Of a DNA stretch of 64,000 nt, positions 31,997 to 43,613 are shown one piece after another. Origin of the DNA: Leifsonia tongyongensis (GTDB lineage Bacteria; Actinomycetota; Actinomycetes; Actinomycetales; Microbacteriaceae); assembly GCF_010686705.1 (NCBI RefSeq), contig NZ_JAAGWY010000002.1, forward strand, positions 520,001-584,000. Reading direction: 5' to 3'. The first letter of the stretch is position 1. Every line of letters begins with the position of its first letter. Position numbers and translations under genes: made by a program. The notes under the pieces are model-generated. The model saw only the letters and a program-made list of their open reading frames with translations. It was not told the origin of the DNA and did not search any database.

Positions 31997-33732
31997 CAGG
32001 AGTCCTTCCCGTCGTTCGATCGATCCGTGCTGCTCCCGGAGTTCGCCGAGACGAGCTCGGCGGCCTTGCGCTCCGCGATCGTCTGGCGGCGCGCGGCCTC
32101 TTTGCTGCTCGAGGCCGCCTTGCCGGCGCTGACCGCGGCCGAGGGAGCGCGGAACTGCGCCGCACCCCGGTAGACCGCGCCGAGGGCGTCGGGGTCGAGT
32201 CCGCTCCACGAGCTTCCGCTGTTGAAGAACCTGGTCTTCGCCAGCAGCTGCAGGGTGGGATGCGTGAACAGCACGACCACGAGAACGTCGATGATCGTTG
32301 TGAGTCCGAGGGTGAAGGCGAAGCCGCGCACGTTCGCTGCGGCGAGCACATAGAGCACGACGGCGGCGAGGAGGTTGGTCGCCTTCGATGCGTAGATCGT
32401 GCGCTGGGCGCGCTTCCAGCCGGCCTCGACGGCGGATTCGAGACCGCGCCCGTCACGGAGTTCGTCACGGATTCGTTCGAAGTAGACGATGAAGGAGTCC
32501 GCTGTGAAACCGATCGCCACGATCAGGCCGGCGACGCCGGCGAGAGACAGCCGGTAGCCGTAGTGCCAGGACAGCAGCGAGATCGTGAGGTAGGTCAGGA
32601 GTGCGGCGACACCGAGGGACGTGATGGTGACGAGCCCGAGCAGCCGGTACTGGAACAGCGTGTAGATCACGACCAGCAGCAGACCGATGAGGCCGGCGAT
32701 CAGTCCGCTCAGAAGCTGCGACGAACCCAGGGTGGCCGAGATCGTGTCCTGGCTCTGCACGTTGAAGCTGAACGGCAGTGCACCGAACTTGAGCTGGTCG
32801 GCAAGTGCTTTGGCCGTCGTCTGGTCGAAGTTGCCGGTGATCTGCGGGCGGCCGTCGGTGATCGCCGCCTGCGTCGCGGGAGCCGAGATGACCTTGCCGT
32901 CGAGGACGATCGCGAACTGGTTCTGGGCACCCGTGAGGCCGTTCAGGCGGGTGGTGACGTCGGCGAAGGCCTTGGTGCCGGCGCTGTTGAAGACGATGTT
33001 GACGCCCCAAGCGCCGGTGCTGACGCCGCTCTGGCTCTGGACCAGGCCGCTCGAAGCGTCCGAGATGTCCTGGCCGCGGACCTCGACGGGGCCGAGGATG
33101 TACTTGGTCGTTCCCTTGTCGTCACAGGTGATGAGCGGCTTGTCGGCCGGCGCGGTGTTCGTGACCTTGGCCGCGTCGGACGAGCAGCTGAAGGCGTCGT
33201 ACTGCGCCTGGAGTGCCGGCGTCACCCATGCCTTGTCGCTGCCGTTGGTCGGCTTGGTCGACGGAGTGGACTGCAGGTTCGGAGCGGGTGACGGCGCCGG
33301 CGTCGACTTGCCGTCGGCTCCGACAACCGTGTTGGTGGGCGCTCCGGCGACGAGCACCGGGCGGAAGTCGAGCTTGGCGCTCGCCTTGATACGGGCGAGC
33401 GTCGCCTCGTCCGGTGTTCCGGGCAGAGAGACGACGATGTTGTTCGCACCCTCAGTGCTGATCTCCGACTCGGAGATGCCGGACGCGTCGATGCGCTGCC
33501 GGATGATCGAGACGGCCTGGTCGAGCTGCTGCTGCTGGACCTGCTGCCCGTTCGAGAGCACGGGAGCGAGAATGATCTGCGTCCCGCCCTCGAGGTCGAG
33601 AGCGAGCTTCGGGACCAGGGTCGCATTGCTGAACACGACACCCGCGATAAGGGTGCCGAGCAGCACGACGATGATCGCACCGAGCCAACTCAACGAACGC
33701 CAGGCTTTTTTGACCGGGGTCGACTTTGCCAC
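31996..33732 (-). CDS. secD: Protein translocase subunit SecD
   Basis: SecD partners with SecF. The 578-residue protein has an N-terminal span (LSWLGAIIVVLLGTLIAGVV), the LALDLEGGTQIILAP signature, a large extracytoplasmic P1 domain with an inserted Pro/Ser-rich segment, and five C-terminal spans including GFTADSFIVYFERIRDEL. Its tail is positively charged and alanine-rich. GTG 33732 is the start. Order yajC-secD-secF is canonical. Confidence 0.96.
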   Translation of the reverse strand: MAKSTPVKKAWRSLSWLGAIIVVLLGTLIAGVVFSNATLVPKLALDLEGGTQIILAPVLSNGQQVQQQQLDQAVSIIRQRIDASGISESEISTEGANNIVVSLPGTPDEATLARIKASAKLDFRPVLVAGAPTNTVVGADGKSTPAPSPAPNLQSTPSTKPTNGSDKAWVTPALQAQYDAFSCSSDAAKVTNTAPADKPLITCDDKGTTKYILGPVEVRGQDISDASSGLVQSQSGVSTGAWGVNIVFNSAGTKAFADVTTRLNGLTGAQNQFAIVLDGKVISAPATQAAITDGRPQITGNFDQTTAKALADQLKFGALPFSFNVQSQDTISATLGSSQLLSGLIAGLIGLLLVVIYTLFQYRLLGLVTITSLGVAALLTYLTISLLSWHYGYRLSLAGVAGLIVAIGFTADSFIVYFERIRDELRDGRGLESAVEAGWKRAQRTIYASKATNLLAAVVLYVLAAANVRGFAFTLGLTTIIDVLVVVLFTHPTLQLLAKTRFFNSGSSWSGLDPDALGAVYRGAAQFRAPSAAVSAGKAASSSKEAARRQTIAERKAAELVSANSGSSTDRSNDGKDS

Positions 33733-33797
33733 CTACGAACTCAGCTTTCTACGAGCGTGCCCACGCCTCAACAGACGTGGGCACACAGGGAATGGGG

Positions 33798-34193
33798 TCA
33801 GTCGTCGCTTTTCGCGCCGGGCTTCTTGGCCACGTCGTCGATCCGCTCGCCGAACTCGGGCTCGGTGAGGGGAATGGCGTGGTCTTCGTTAAGCTCGGGC
33901 TCGGTCGACGTCTCGACCTCAGGCTCGATCTCCTTGGGCTCGACGACCCGGGCGATCACCTGGCGGTGCACCTTCAGAATGGTGCCCGGCGTCGTCTCGA
34001 CAAGCGCCTGGTTCTCTTCTTCGTCGATCGAGAGCAGCTTGCCGTAGACACCGAAGTTCAGCATGACCTCGGCGCCGGGGACGATCTTCTCGCGAAGCGC
34101 AGCCGCGTCTTTCTGACGCTTGCGGCTGTTGCGGAACATGAAGAACACCAGGCCGGCCAGGACGACCAGCATGACAATAGTTAACGGATCCAT
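33798..34193 (-). CDS. yajC: Preprotein translocase subunit YajC
   Basis: YajC is the small third partner of SecDF. The 131-residue protein has one N-terminal span (LTIVMLVVLAGLVFFMF), the conserved RNSRKRQKDAAALREKIVPGAEVMLNFGVYG and a long acidic tail rich in Glu and Pro. It precedes secD by 65 bases. Confidence 0.95.
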   Translation of the reverse strand: MDPLTIVMLVVLAGLVFFMFRNSRKRQKDAAALREKIVPGAEVMLNFGVYGKLLSIDEEENQALVETTPGTILKVHRQVIARVVEPKEIEPEVETSTEPELNEDHAIPLTEPEFGERIDDVAKKPGAKSDD

Positions 34194-34271
34194 GAAAAGT
34201 TTGGGGCCTTCCAGAGGGCGGCACGCAGTGACGCCCTGCTTATTTGTGAGTGGCCGATGGGCCAGCTTGAA

Positions 34272-35302
<1,031 letters not shown>

Positions 35303-35306
<4 letters not shown>

Positions 35307-35923
35307 CTCCGTGCTGCGGTCTGACCCGGGCCCAGCCTCGAGAGCGTGAGCCGCAGCAGGGACTGGACATCGTCGCGCGCGGACTCGTCGGTCTCTGCGA
35401 CGGCCTCGGCGATCGCATCCGCTGCCACCTTCTCGGGCCAGCCGAGGCCGACGAGGGCGATGAGGACGCTCTCACTCAGCGACGACGGGGGCGCCGCCGC
35501 CGTCGTGCGGGGGGCTCGCCGGGTGACCGCCAGCTTTCCCGAGAGCGACACCACGATCAGTTTCGCGGTCTTCGGCCCGATACCGGAAACCTTGCGGAAC
35601 GGCGCGTCGTCTTCGGCAGTCACGGCCTCGGCGATCTGCTCGGGCGAGAGCACCGAAAGGACGCCGATGGCCGACTTCGGACCGACACCCGAAACGCCGG
35701 TGAGCAGATCGAAGACCTGCAGTTGCTCTGCGTCGGCAAACCCGAACAGGGAAAGCGCGTCTTCGCGGACGATGAGCGAGGTCAGGACCATCGCCTCGTC
35801 TCCCAGTCGCAACGACAGGGCGTGGTCAGGGGTGACCTGGACGGAGAAGCCGACACCGCCGACCTCGATCACGATCGATCCACCGCTGATTGCGAGGACC
35901 GTGCCACGGAGGGATGAAATCAC
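35303..35923 (-). CDS. ruvA: Holliday junction DNA-binding protein RuvA
   Basis: RuvA binds Holliday junctions and loads RuvB. The 206-residue protein has the OB-fold start [26 protein letters not shown], two helix-hairpin-helix motifs ([33 protein letters not shown]) and a C-terminal RuvB-binding domain ([15 protein letters not shown]). It starts with GTG 35923, overlapping ruvC by 4 bases. Confidence 0.97.
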
Positions 35924-36516
35924 TTCGCCAGCCTACGGGGCGCCGCCGACGCCCGGCTGGAACGCTCCGCGGCGTGCCACGCGGCCTGGGCAGGGGTGAG
36001 CGGAGACTCGCCGGCCCCCGCTGCCGGAGCATGGGAGCCGCTCCCCCGCCACGCGTGGCAGATCGCGATCGCGAGCGCATCCGCCGCATCCGCGGGTTTC
36101 GGCACCTCGGAGAGCCCGAGGATGCGCGCCACCATCGCCTGCACCTGCTTCTTGTCGGCTGAACCGTAACCGGTGATCGCCGCCTTGACCTCGCTCGGTG
36201 TGTGCAGGGCGACGGGGAGTCCGCGTTTGGCAGCGGCGTGCAAAGCCACCCCGCTCACCTGTGCCGTACCCATCACCGTCTTCAGGTTGTGCTGTGCGAA
36301 CACGCGCTCGATGGCGACCGCCTGCGGCTGGTGCCGGTCGAGCAGTTCTGCGATGCCGTCGCCGACCGCCAGCAGGCGTTCCTCGAGCGGCATGCCCGGC
36401 GGCGTGCGAATCACAAGCACCTCGACCAGCCTGGCGGTGCGATTCGGCTCGACGTCGACGATCCCGACACCGCAGCGGGTCAGCCCGGGGTCGATCCCGA
36501 GCACGCGGAGCGGCAT
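35920..36516 (-). CDS. ruvC: Crossover junction endodeoxyribonuclease RuvC
   Basis: RuvC resolves Holliday junctions. The 198-residue protein has the first catalytic aspartate in [14 protein letters not shown], the glutamate in [15 protein letters not shown], and acidic residues in [15 protein letters not shown]. The C-terminal 40 residues are an alanine-rich extension beyond the catalytic core. It follows the YebC gene by 10 bases. Confidence 0.97.
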   Translation of the reverse strand: MPLRVLGIDPGLTRCGVGIVDVEPNRTARLVEVLVIRTPPGMPLEERLLAVGDGIAELLDRHQPQAVAIERVFAQHNLKTVMGTAQVSGVALHAAAKRGLPVALHTPSEVKAAITGYGSADKKQVQAMVARILGLSEVPKPADAADALAIAICHAWRGSGSHAPAAGAGESPLTPAQAAWHAAERSSRASAAPRRLAK

Positions 36517-36526
36517 CGGCCGGGTT

Positions 36527-37285
36527 CTACTCTGCCTCGAGTTCGGCCTGGACCTCGGCCGAGAGATCGAGGTTCGTGTACACGTTCTGCACGTCGTCGG
36601 AGTCTTCGAGCGCGTCGATGAGCCGGAAGACCTTCCTGGCGGTCTCGGCGTCGCCCTCGACCTGGATCGACGCGACGAATTCGACGTCGGCCGAGTCGTA
36701 GTCGATGCCCGCGTCCTGAAGAGCGGTGCGGGTCGCGACCAGCGAGGACGGGTCGGTCAGGACCTCGAACGATTCCTCACGCGGGGTGACCTCTTCGGCG
36801 CCTGCGTCGAGGACGGCCAGCAGCACGTCGTCTTCGGAGACCCCGTCGCTCTGTGGAACGACGATGACGCCCTTGCGGTGGAAGTTGTAGGCGACGCTGC
36901 CCGGGTCGGCCATGGTTCCGCCGTTGCGGGTCATCGCGGTCCGCACATCCGCAGCAGCCCGGTTCTTGTTGTCGGTCAGGCACTCGATCAGCAGCGCGAC
37001 ACCGTTGGGTCCGTAACCCTCGTACATGATCGTCGTGTAGTCGATGCTCTCGCCGGTGAGACCCGCACCGCGCTTGATCGCGCGATCGATGTTGTCGTTC
37101 GGGACCGAGGTCTTCTTGGCTTTCTGCACCGCATCGACGAGGGTCGGGTTACCCGAAAGGTCGGCCCCGCCGATCTTGGCCGCGACCTCGATGTTCTTGA
37201 TCAGCTTCGCGAACGACTTCGCGCGACGCTGGTCGATCACGGCTTTCTTGTGCTTGGTGGTCGCCCATTTGGAATGCCCGGACAC
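36527..37285 (-). CDS. YebC/PmpR-family translation or transcription regulator
   Basis: A 252-residue YebC-family protein, identified by [33 protein letters not shown] and [24 protein letters not shown]. Members have been described as DNA-binding regulators and, more recently, as factors that help ribosomes on proline-rich stretches. GTG 37285 is the start. The pdxS-pdxT-yebC-ruvC order is typical of actinobacteria. Confidence 0.96.
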   Translation of the reverse strand: MSGHSKWATTKHKKAVIDQRRAKSFAKLIKNIEVAAKIGGADLSGNPTLVDAVQKAKKTSVPNDNIDRAIKRGAGLTGESIDYTTIMYEGYGPNGVALLIECLTDNKNRAAADVRTAMTRNGGTMADPGSVAYNFHRKGVIVVPQSDGVSEDDVLLAVLDAGAEEVTPREESFEVLTDPSSLVATRTALQDAGIDYDSADVEFVASIQVEGDAETARKVFRLIDALEDSDDVQNVYTNLDLSAEVQAELEAE

Positions 37286-37297
37286 GTTGCTCCCTAA

Positions 37298-37939
37298 CTA
37301 CTTCTGAAGATCCTGACCATTGTAGGCCGCGCGTTCCCGGACTCGCTTCAGGAAGTACTCGTGGAACCGGGTGTCCCCCGTCATCTCCGGATGGAACGAG
37401 GTTCCGATGAGGTTGCCCTGTTCGACAGCGACCACGCGCCCGTCCGCCAGGGCCGCCAGCGGTGTCGCACACGGGCCGACGCTCTCCACGATCGGCGCGC
37501 GGATGAACACTGCGTGCATGGGCTCGTCGCCCACCGCCGGGATGTCGAGGTCGGTCTCGAAGGACTCGAGCTGCGAGCCGAACGCGTTCCGTCGGACCAC
37601 AACATCGAGCCCGCCGAGGCTCTCCTGGCCTCGGATGGCGTCGAGGATGGTGTCCGCCAGCATGATCAGGCCTGCGCACGTCCCATAGACCGGCAGGCCG
37701 GCCGCGATCGCATCCTTCAGTGGCTGCGCGAGCCCGAAGGTGCGCGACAGCTTGTCCATCACGCTCGACTCGCCTCCCGGGATCACGAGCCCGGCGACGT
37801 CGTCGAGTTCGGATGCGCGACGCACGGGAACGGCATCCGCCCCCAGTCCCCGCAAAACGGCGATGTGCTCCCGGAAATCGCCCTGGAGCGCGAGCACTCC
37901 CACACGCGGCGCCCCTGGCGCGGCTGGGCTACCAGCCAC
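37298..37939 (-). CDS. pdxT: Pyridoxal 5'-phosphate synthase glutaminase subunit
   Basis: PdxT releases ammonia from glutamine for PdxS. The 213-residue class I amidotransferase has [17 protein letters not shown], the nucleophile motif [12 protein letters not shown] and the His/Glu pair in [12 protein letters not shown] use GTG 37939, overlapping pdxS by 11 bases; the frame to 38008 would run further into pdxS. It follows pdxS in the usual pair and makes vitamin B6 with it. Confidence 0.95.
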   Translation of the reverse strand: MAGSPAAPGAPRVGVLALQGDFREHIAVLRGLGADAVPVRRASELDDVAGLVIPGGESSVMDKLSRTFGLAQPLKDAIAAGLPVYGTCAGLIMLADTILDAIRGQESLGGLDVVVRRNAFGSQLESFETDLDIPAVGDEPMHAVFIRAPIVESVGPCATPLAALADGRVVAVEQGNLIGTSFHPEMTGDTRFHEYFLKRVRERAAYNGQDLQK

Positions 37940-38831
37940 GCTCGGCGAGGCGGTGCGGTGCAGCCAGGTCGGAGACGTTGATTCCGACCATCGCTTCGCC
38001 CAGTCCACGCGAGACCTCGGCGATCACCGACGGGTCGTCGTAGAACGTCGTCGCCTTGACCACGGCTGCCGCACGCTGAGCCGGGTTGCCCGACTTGAAG
38101 ATGCCGGACCCGACGAAGACACCGTCGGCGCCGAGCTGCATCATCATCGCCGCATCGGCGGGCGTCGCGACGCCACCGGCGGTGAACAGCACGACAGGGA
38201 GATTGCCGGTCTCAGCGACCTCGACCACGAGGTCGTAGGGCGCCTGGAGCTCCTTGGCCGCCACGTACAGTTCGTCTTTGCTCATCGACGACAGGGCCGC
38301 GATCTCCGACTTGATCTTGCGGATGTGCTTGGTCGCCTCCGACACATCACCGGTGCCGGCCTCGCCCTTGGAACGGATCATCGCCGCGCCCTCGTTGATA
38401 CGGCGAAGCGCCTCGCCGAGGTTCGTCGCACCGCAGACGAAGGGAACCGTGAAGCCCCACTTGTCGATGTGGTTCACGTAGTCGGCGGGGCTCAGCACCT
38501 CGGACTCGTCGATGTAGTCGACGTCGAGTGCCTGCAGGACCTGCGCCTCGACGAAGTGGCCGATGCGGGCCTTCGCCATCACCGGGATGGACACCTCGGC
38601 GATGATCGCCTCGATCAGGTCGGGGTCGCTCATGCGCGCTACGCCGCCCTGTGAACGGATGTCGGCGGGAACCCGCTCGAGCGCCATGACCGCGACAGCG
38701 CCGGCATCCTCTGCGATGCGCGCCTGCTCGGGCGTCACGACGTCCATGATGACGCCGCCCTTCAGCATCTCGGCGAGCCCCCGCTTGACGCGGCTCGAAC
38801 CGAACTGTTCGGCGGTGGATGTGTCGCTCAC
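37929..38831 (-). CDS. pdxS: Pyridoxal 5'-phosphate synthase subunit PdxS
   Basis: PdxS forms PLP from ribose 5-phosphate, glyceraldehyde 3-phosphate and ammonia. The 300-residue TIM-barrel protein has [19 protein letters not shown], the catalytic lysines in [30 protein letters not shown], and the phosphate-binding [24 protein letters not shown] 38831 sits 5 bases after GGAGAGG and gives the usual length. Confidence 0.96.
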   Translation of the reverse strand: MSDTSTAEQFGSSRVKRGLAEMLKGGVIMDVVTPEQARIAEDAGAVAVMALERVPADIRSQGGVARMSDPDLIEAIIAEVSIPVMAKARIGHFVEAQVLQALDVDYIDESEVLSPADYVNHIDKWGFTVPFVCGATNLGEALRRINEGAAMIRSKGEAGTGDVSEATKHIRKIKSEIAALSSMSKDELYVAAKELQAPYDLVVEVAETGNLPVVLFTAGGVATPADAAMMMQLGADGVFVGSGIFKSGNPAQRAAAVVKATTFYDDPSVIAEVSRGLGEAMVGINVSDLAAPHRLAERGW

Positions 38832-38916
38832 TGTGTCCTCTCCTGGTGCCGCTGCCTCGCGCGGCACGCCCAATACGTTCCAGCGCCGCTGCGGCGGGAA
38901 CTACGCTGTGACGATT

Positions 38917-39468
38917 CTACTCGTCGGGTTGTGACGGCCATGCCGCCGCGATCGTCGCACGGACCTCGCCCAGGAGCTGAGGCAGCGCTTTCGTCTTCGC
39001 GATGATCGGGAAGAAGTTGGCGTCCTGCGCCCAGCGCGGAACGATGTGCTGGTGCAGGTGGCCCGCGATGCCTGCGCCTGCGATCGCACCCTGGTTGATC
39101 CCGATGTTGAAGCCGTCGTTGTGTGAGACCTCCGTGATGACGCGCATCGCGGTCTGCGTGAGGCTGCCGATCTCGGCGACCTCCTCGGGTGTCGCCTCGT
39201 CGTACATCGCGAAATGACGATACGGGCAGACCAGCACGTGTCCGCTGTTATAGGGGAACAGGTTGAGGATCACGTACGCATGCGTTCCGCGCGCGACGAT
39301 GAGCGCATCCTCGTCGCTCAGCTTCGGAGCGCGGCAGAACGGGCACTCGTCCTTGTCCGGCTGCTGGTTGTTCTGGATGTACACCATGCGGTGCGGAGTC
39401 CAGAGCCGCTGGAACTCGTCGGGTACGCCGACCAGGTGACTCGGGTCGTCGATCGTCACTCGAGCCAT
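38917..39468 (-). CDS. HIT-family hydrolase/phosphorylase, AP4A phosphorylase-like
   Basis: A 183-residue histidine-triad protein. The triad [10 protein letters not shown] and the CPFCRAP motif in the N-terminal half are clear, with [19 protein letters not shown] matching the type exemplified by M. tuberculosis Rv2613c, an AP4A phosphorylase encoded next to thrS. The same neighbour, thrS, is found here. ATG 39468 overlaps thrS by 13 bases; GTG 39459 (overlap GTGA) is an alternative start that removes three residues. Confidence 0.9.
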   Translation of the reverse strand: MARVTIDDPSHLVGVPDEFQRLWTPHRMVYIQNNQQPDKDECPFCRAPKLSDEDALIVARGTHAYVILNLFPYNSGHVLVCPYRHFAMYDEATPEEVAEIGSLTQTAMRVITEVSHNDGFNIGINQGAIAGAGIAGHLHQHIVPRWAQDANFFPIIAKTKALPQLLGEVRATIAAAWPSQPDE

Positions 39469-41438
39469 GCCGTGGTGACCTGTTCGCGTGACGCGATGGA
39501 TGCGACGATCCGCTCGATGGCATCGTCGACCGTCACGCCGTTGCGCTGGCTGCCATCGCGGAACCGGAAGCTGACCGTTCCCGCAGCAGCATCCTCCTCG
39601 CCGACGATGAGCTGGTAGGGCACCTTGGCCTTCGTGTGCGTACGGATCTTCTTCTGCATCCGGTCGTCGGAGTGATCGACCTCGGCGCGCACGCCGCGCG
39701 CACGGAGCCGGGCGATCACGTCGTCGAGAAACGGACCGTACGCATCCGCGACCGGGATTCCGACCACCTGGACAGGCGACAGCCACACCGGGAAGGCGCC
39801 CGCGTAGTGCTCGAGCAGGATGGCGAAGAAGCGCTCGATGGATCCGAGGAGCGCGCGGTGGATCATGGCCGGCTGCTTGCGCGTTCCGTCGGCGGCGTTG
39901 TATTCGAGCTCGAACAGCTCCGGCTGGTTGAAGTCGAGCTGGACGGTCGACAGCTGCCAGGTGCGGCCGATCGCGTCGCGGGCCTGGACACTGATCTTCG
40001 GGCCGTAGAAGGCGGCTCCGCCCGGGTCGTCGACCAGTTCGAGACCGGACTCGATGGCGACTTCGCGCAGAGTCTCGGTCGCCTGCTCCCAGCTCTCGTC
40101 GGAGCCGACGTACTTGTCGGGGTCCTTCGTCGACAGCTCGAGGTAGAAGTCGGTGAGACCGTACCCGCGCAGGGTCTCGAGCACGAACTCGAGCTGGCGC
40201 GCCACCTCGTCCTTGATCTGCTCGTCTGCGACGTAGATGTGGGCGTCGTCCTGGGTGAGGCCGCGCACGCGGGTCAGGCCCGAGAGGGTGCCGGACTTCT
40301 CGTAGCGATACACCGTGCCGAACTCTGCAAGCCGGAGCGGGAGCTCGCGATAGCTGCGCCCGCGCGCCCGGTAGATGAGGTTGTGCATCGGGCAGTTCAT
40401 GGGCTTCAGGTAGTAGTCCTGGCCCTGGCGTGTCACGTTGCCCTCGGCGTCGACCTCCTGGTCGAGGTGCATCGGTGGGAACATCCCCTCGCGATACCAG
40501 TTGAGGTGCTGGCTGATCTCGTACAGGTGCGCCTTGGTGATGTGCGGGGTGTTGACCAGCTCGTAGTCGTTCGCGATCAGCCGCTCGCGCATGTAGTTCT
40601 CGATCTCATTGCGGATGATCCCACCCTTGGGGTGGAAGACCGCGAGGCCGGAACCGATCTCCTCGGGAAAGCTGAACAGGTCGAGTTCGGCGCCGAGCTT
40701 GCGGTGGTCGCGCTTGGCGGCCTCCTCCATGCGGGTCTGGTACGCGCGGAGTTCGTCCTTGGTCGGCCACGCCGTTCCGTAGACGCGCTGCAGCTGCTGG
40801 TTCTTCTCGGAGCCGCGCCAGTAGGCCGCAGCGACCCGGGTGAGCGCGTAGCCGTTGCCGATCATGCGCGTGTTCGGCAGATGCGGTCCGCGGCAGAGGT
40901 CTTTCCAGACGGTCTCGCCGGTGCGCGGGTCCACGTTGTCGTAGATGGTCAGCTCGCCGCCGCCGACCTCCACGCTCTCCTCGGCGTCGAAATGGGCGGT
41001 GTCACCAGGGAGCGCTGCGCCCTTGAGACCGATCAACTCGAGCTTGTACGGCTCGCCGGCCAGCTCGGCCCTGGCCTCCTCGTCGGTCACGACGCGTCGC
41101 ACGAAGCGCTGACCGGCGCGGATGATCCGCGACATCTCCTTGTCGAGCACTTTGAGGTCATCCGGAGTGAACGGCTCGGCGACGTCGAAGTCGTAATAGA
41201 ACCCGTCGGTGATGGGCGGCCCGATGCCGAGCTTCGCCTCCGGGTTGATCGACTGGACGGCCTGCGCGAGGACATGCGCGGCCGAGTGCCGCAGGATGTT
41301 GAGACCGTCGGGCGAGTCGATCGTGACGGGCTCGACGGTGTCGGTGGTCGTGACCTGCGTGGCGAGGTCCTTCAGCTGGCCGTTGACGCGCATGGCGACA
41401 ACGGAACGATCGGTGAAGAGCTCGAAGCCGTCAGCCAC
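39456..41438 (-). CDS. thrS: Threonyl-tRNA synthetase
   Basis: ThrRS charges tRNA-Thr. The 660-residue protein has the N-terminal TGS domain, the editing-domain [11 protein letters not shown], the class II core with zinc-region residues ([34 protein letters not shown]) and a C-terminal anticodon-binding domain ([29 protein letters not shown]). GTG 41438 follows AGGAGTGG. Confidence 0.98.
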   Translation of the reverse strand: MADGFELFTDRSVVAMRVNGQLKDLATQVTTTDTVEPVTIDSPDGLNILRHSAAHVLAQAVQSINPEAKLGIGPPITDGFYYDFDVAEPFTPDDLKVLDKEMSRIIRAGQRFVRRVVTDEEARAELAGEPYKLELIGLKGAALPGDTAHFDAEESVEVGGGELTIYDNVDPRTGETVWKDLCRGPHLPNTRMIGNGYALTRVAAAYWRGSEKNQQLQRVYGTAWPTKDELRAYQTRMEEAAKRDHRKLGAELDLFSFPEEIGSGLAVFHPKGGIIRNEIENYMRERLIANDYELVNTPHITKAHLYEISQHLNWYREGMFPPMHLDQEVDAEGNVTRQGQDYYLKPMNCPMHNLIYRARGRSYRELPLRLAEFGTVYRYEKSGTLSGLTRVRGLTQDDAHIYVADEQIKDEVARQLEFVLETLRGYGLTDFYLELSTKDPDKYVGSDESWEQATETLREVAIESGLELVDDPGGAAFYGPKISVQARDAIGRTWQLSTVQLDFNQPELFELEYNAADGTRKQPAMIHRALLGSIERFFAILLEHYAGAFPVWLSPVQVVGIPVADAYGPFLDDVIARLRARGVRAEVDHSDDRMQKKIRTHTKAKVPYQLIVGEEDAAAGTVSFRFRDGSQRNGVTVDDAIERIVASIASREQVTTAWLE

Positions 41439-41531
41439 CTTGTTCCACTCCTAGAGTCGTCGATTGGTTTCTTCAACTGTAGTAGCGGCCGATCGGGCGT
41501 CCGAACCACTCCGCATCCGTCAGGACGCCCG

Positions 41532-42065
41532 TCAGTTGCCGATCTCGGGGTCCGCCGACCGCGGATCGACGGCGCCATGAACGAGCGCACGACCCTTCAG
41601 CGGTTCCGGCAGCATGACGGTGGCCGCAGCGACCGTGAGCACCGCAAAGCAGCCACCGTGCGTCGCGTCGATCTGGCTCAGCGCCGACAGGGTCACCGAC
41701 GTGGTCGTATAGGCGACAGCGAACCCCTTCGCGGTCGCGCAGCTGTCCCCCACTGCATAGACGACCCTGAGCTTGTCGCCGTCCAGGGAGATGAGGCTCC
41801 AGGGCTTGCTCGTGAGCGAAGCCGCCTCTTCGGCGGAGATGTTCGGCACCACCTCGGGGGCGGGCAACGAGGTCGCCCAGGCAGGCGCTCCGGTCGACAC
41901 GACATTGCCCGGCGATGACGTCTCCTTCGGCTCGACGGTCGGCGCCGCAACGCCGGATGCGAGCGCGGCGGTGACGGCCACGCCTGAGGTCAGCAGAACG
42001 ACGGCGAGTGCGCCACCGACGAACGCACGCCGCGATGACCGCTCGCGTTCACCGGTGCCCTTCAT
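41532..42065 (-). CDS. Secreted or membrane-anchored hypothetical protein
   Basis: A 177-residue protein with a basic start and hydrophobic segment (RRAFVGGALAVVLLTSGVAVTAAL) consistent with a signal peptide or anchor, a Pro/Ser-rich linker and a small extracytoplasmic domain with two cysteines (GDSCATAKGF, HGGCFAVLTV). I do not recognise the family. ATG 42065 is preferred over the ATG at 42077. It is the first chromosomal gene to the left of the mobile element. Confidence 0.75.
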   Translation of the reverse strand: MKGTGERERSSRRAFVGGALAVVLLTSGVAVTAALASGVAAPTVEPKETSSPGNVVSTGAPAWATSLPAPEVVPNISAEEAASLTSKPWSLISLDGDKLRVVYAVGDSCATAKGFAVAYTTTSVTLSALSQIDATHGGCFAVLTVAAATVMLPEPLKGRALVHGAVDPRSADPEIGN

Positions 42066-42142
42066 TCGACTCCTCACGGAACCTCGCCGACGTTAGGCAG
42101 ATCGTATTCCGTGACGGACGCCGCGGTCGAGCGGCCAAGGCA

Positions 42143-42171
42143 GAAAAAAACCCCGGCGAGCCGGGGTTTTA
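42143..42171 (-). terminator. Original chromosomal terminator of the tRNA-Gly-Cys-Val cluster
   Basis: A 10-bp perfect stem (arms 42147-42156 and 42161-42170, loop CGAG) is followed on the minus strand by seven T. It lies just 3' of the left copy of the tRNA-Val 3' end, which places it as the tRNA terminator before the element inserted. It is now separated from the tRNA by about 8.2 kb. Confidence 0.85.
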
Positions 42172-42173
42172 GT

Positions 42174-42201
42174 TGGTGGGCGATACTGGGATCGAACCAG
42201 T
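42174..42201 (-). repeat. Left attachment site (28-bp direct repeat of tRNA-Val 3' end)
   Basis: These 28 bases are identical to 50380-50407 and correspond to the T-arm, acceptor 3' strand and CCA of tRNA-Val(GAC). The rest of the tRNA is absent here. To the right, a CTGACA motif 11 bases beyond the repeat keeps the same spacing as the anticodon loop of the intact tRNA, suggesting that the phage attachment site mimics more of the tRNA than the perfect repeat. Confidence 0.9.
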
Positions 42202-42310
42202 ATCAGCGCAACTGTCAGAGATCCGCTCCACGACTACGATTTGGGCCATTTCGGCGCGTAATCTAGCGGAACTCGTCATCGCTCTGTTAAGGTCACTGTT
42301 GTACGCGAGT

Positions 42311-42350
42311 GGACACGAAATGACACGAGATAGTGCACGTTGGTGCACGA
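42311..42350 (+). promoter_or_regulatory. Putative integrase arm-type sites or int operators, left
   Basis: Four CACG-centred motifs lie in a row: GACACGA at 42312 and 42322, then GTGCACG at 42333 and GTGCACGA at 42343, spaced about 10-12 bases. They sit between the attachment site and the integrase start. The same GTGCAC pair occurs near the right end. The arrangement fits arm-binding sites of a tyrosine integrase or repressor operators for int. Confidence 0.45.
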
Positions 42351-42363
42351 AACGAGGTCTGAA

Positions 42364-43521
42364 ATGGCATCCAGGAAGCGCCGTGAGGCGTTCGGCAAGC
42401 TGCGCAAGCTGCCCTCCGGTCGCTACCAGGCGAGCTACGTAGGGCTCGACGGGGTCCGATATCCCGCGTCGAGCACGTTCGACAACGCAACGGACGCACG
42501 CGGCTGGCTCGCACTGCAGCGCGTCGCACTCGACAGCGGCAACTGGTCCCCCGCCGATGCGGCCCGAACGGCCGGCCGGACCAAGGCTCGGGCAGACACC
42601 CTCGGCGACTTCGCTCAGGACTGGCTCCGCACCCGCGTGAACCGCCACGGCGAAGGCCTGCGGCCCCGAACTCGCGTTGAGTATCAACGGCTCCTCAGCG
42701 GGCCCCTGGCGCCACTCGCGGCGGAACGTGTCGCGATGATCACCCCCGACATGGTCCGCAGCTGGTACGCGGCCCAGTTGGAGAGCGGCACCAAGACGCA
42801 GACCGCACGCGCATACGGGCTCCTCAAGTCGGTACTCGCTACCGCCGTCCAGGATGGGCGCATAGTGACGAACCCGTGCATGATCCGCGGCGCGCAGAAC
42901 GCCACCACAGGCAAGAAGGTCGAACCGCCTACCGCGGCCGAGCTCCAGAAGATCCTCGACAGCATCACACCCCGCTACCGGGCGGCCGTCCTCCTCGCCG
43001 CGTGGGCAGGAACGAGATTCGGTGAACTCACCGAGCTACGGCGCAAGGACATCAAGATCATCAAGAACGGGCCCGAGGTCGAGACCATCATCGTCGACGT
43101 GTCCCGGGCAGTCACGCACACGACTGGTGTCGGCTTCACTGTAGGCCCTACAAAGAGCGCCGCGGGCGTTCGCGCGATCGCTCTACCCCGGCACATCCAC
43201 CCCGATGTCCTCGGGCACCTCAGGGACAACGTCGGAGACTTCCCCGACTCGCTCCTGTTCCCCGCACGCGACGGGCACAGCCACCTTGCAGAGTCCAGTT
43301 TCGTCAAGCACTGGTACCCAGCCCGCGCAGCCGCGAAACGGACGGACATGCCCTTTCACGCCCTCCGCCACTACGGCGCGACACGGTTCGCCCAGACTGG
43401 CGCGACCCTCAAAGAGATCCAGGACCGACTTGGACACTCGACAGCCGCCGCGGCCATGCGCTACCAGCACAGCGCCGGCCGCGACATAGAACTCGCGAAT
43501 CGTATGAGCGATCTCGCGTGA
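42364..43521 (+). CDS. int: Tyrosine recombinase (phage-type integrase)
   Basis: Site-specific recombinase of the lambda-integrase family, expected to insert and, with an excisionase, excise the element at the tRNA-Val site. In 385 residues: an N-terminal AP2-like arm-binding region (LPSGRYQASYVGLDGVRYPASSTF), a SAM-like core-binding domain (about 80-170) and a catalytic domain with Arg218 (AGTRFGEL), Lys264, His332 and Arg335 (HALRHYG), His358 (RLGHST) and nucleophile Tyr367 (MRYQHS). All catalytic residues are present. ATG 42364 is preferred because the frame upstream overlaps the repeated GTGCAC motifs. Confidence 0.96.
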   Translation: MASRKRREAFGKLRKLPSGRYQASYVGLDGVRYPASSTFDNATDARGWLALQRVALDSGNWSPADAARTAGRTKARADTLGDFAQDWLRTRVNRHGEGLRPRTRVEYQRLLSGPLAPLAAERVAMITPDMVRSWYAAQLESGTKTQTARAYGLLKSVLATAVQDGRIVTNPCMIRGAQNATTGKKVEPPTAAELQKILDSITPRYRAAVLLAAWAGTRFGELTELRRKDIKIIKNGPEVETIIVDVSRAVTHTTGVGFTVGPTKSAAGVRAIALPRHIHPDVLGHLRDNVGDFPDSLLFPARDGHSHLAESSFVKHWYPARAAAKRTDMPFHALRHYGATRFAQTGATLKEIQDRLGHSTAAAAMRYQHSAGRDIELANRMSDLA

Positions 43522-43523
43522 AG

Positions 43524-43542
43524 GTAGCAGCCCCCCTGCTAC
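43524..43542 (+). terminator. Short hairpin after integrase
   Basis: A 7-bp perfect stem GTAGCAG / CTGCTAC with a 5-base C loop lies 3 bases beyond the integrase stop. There is no T run, so it may only stabilise the mRNA end. Confidence 0.35.
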
Positions 43543-43613
43543 GTGAAAAGGGCCCCAGTGCCGGTGTGAGCGGCGCCAGGGCCATCCACGGGAAACCCTG
43601 AAAGGAAAACCCC

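Noticed and set aside
28895-32173. A 1092-residue plus-strand frame opposite rel and secF
   Set aside because: It crosses two conserved genes and has no domain; a shadow of the real minus-strand genes.
42174-42260. A second tRNA gene at the left end of the element
   Set aside because: Only the T-arm and acceptor 3' side are present; the 5' half does not fold as a tRNA. It is the attachment-site remnant.
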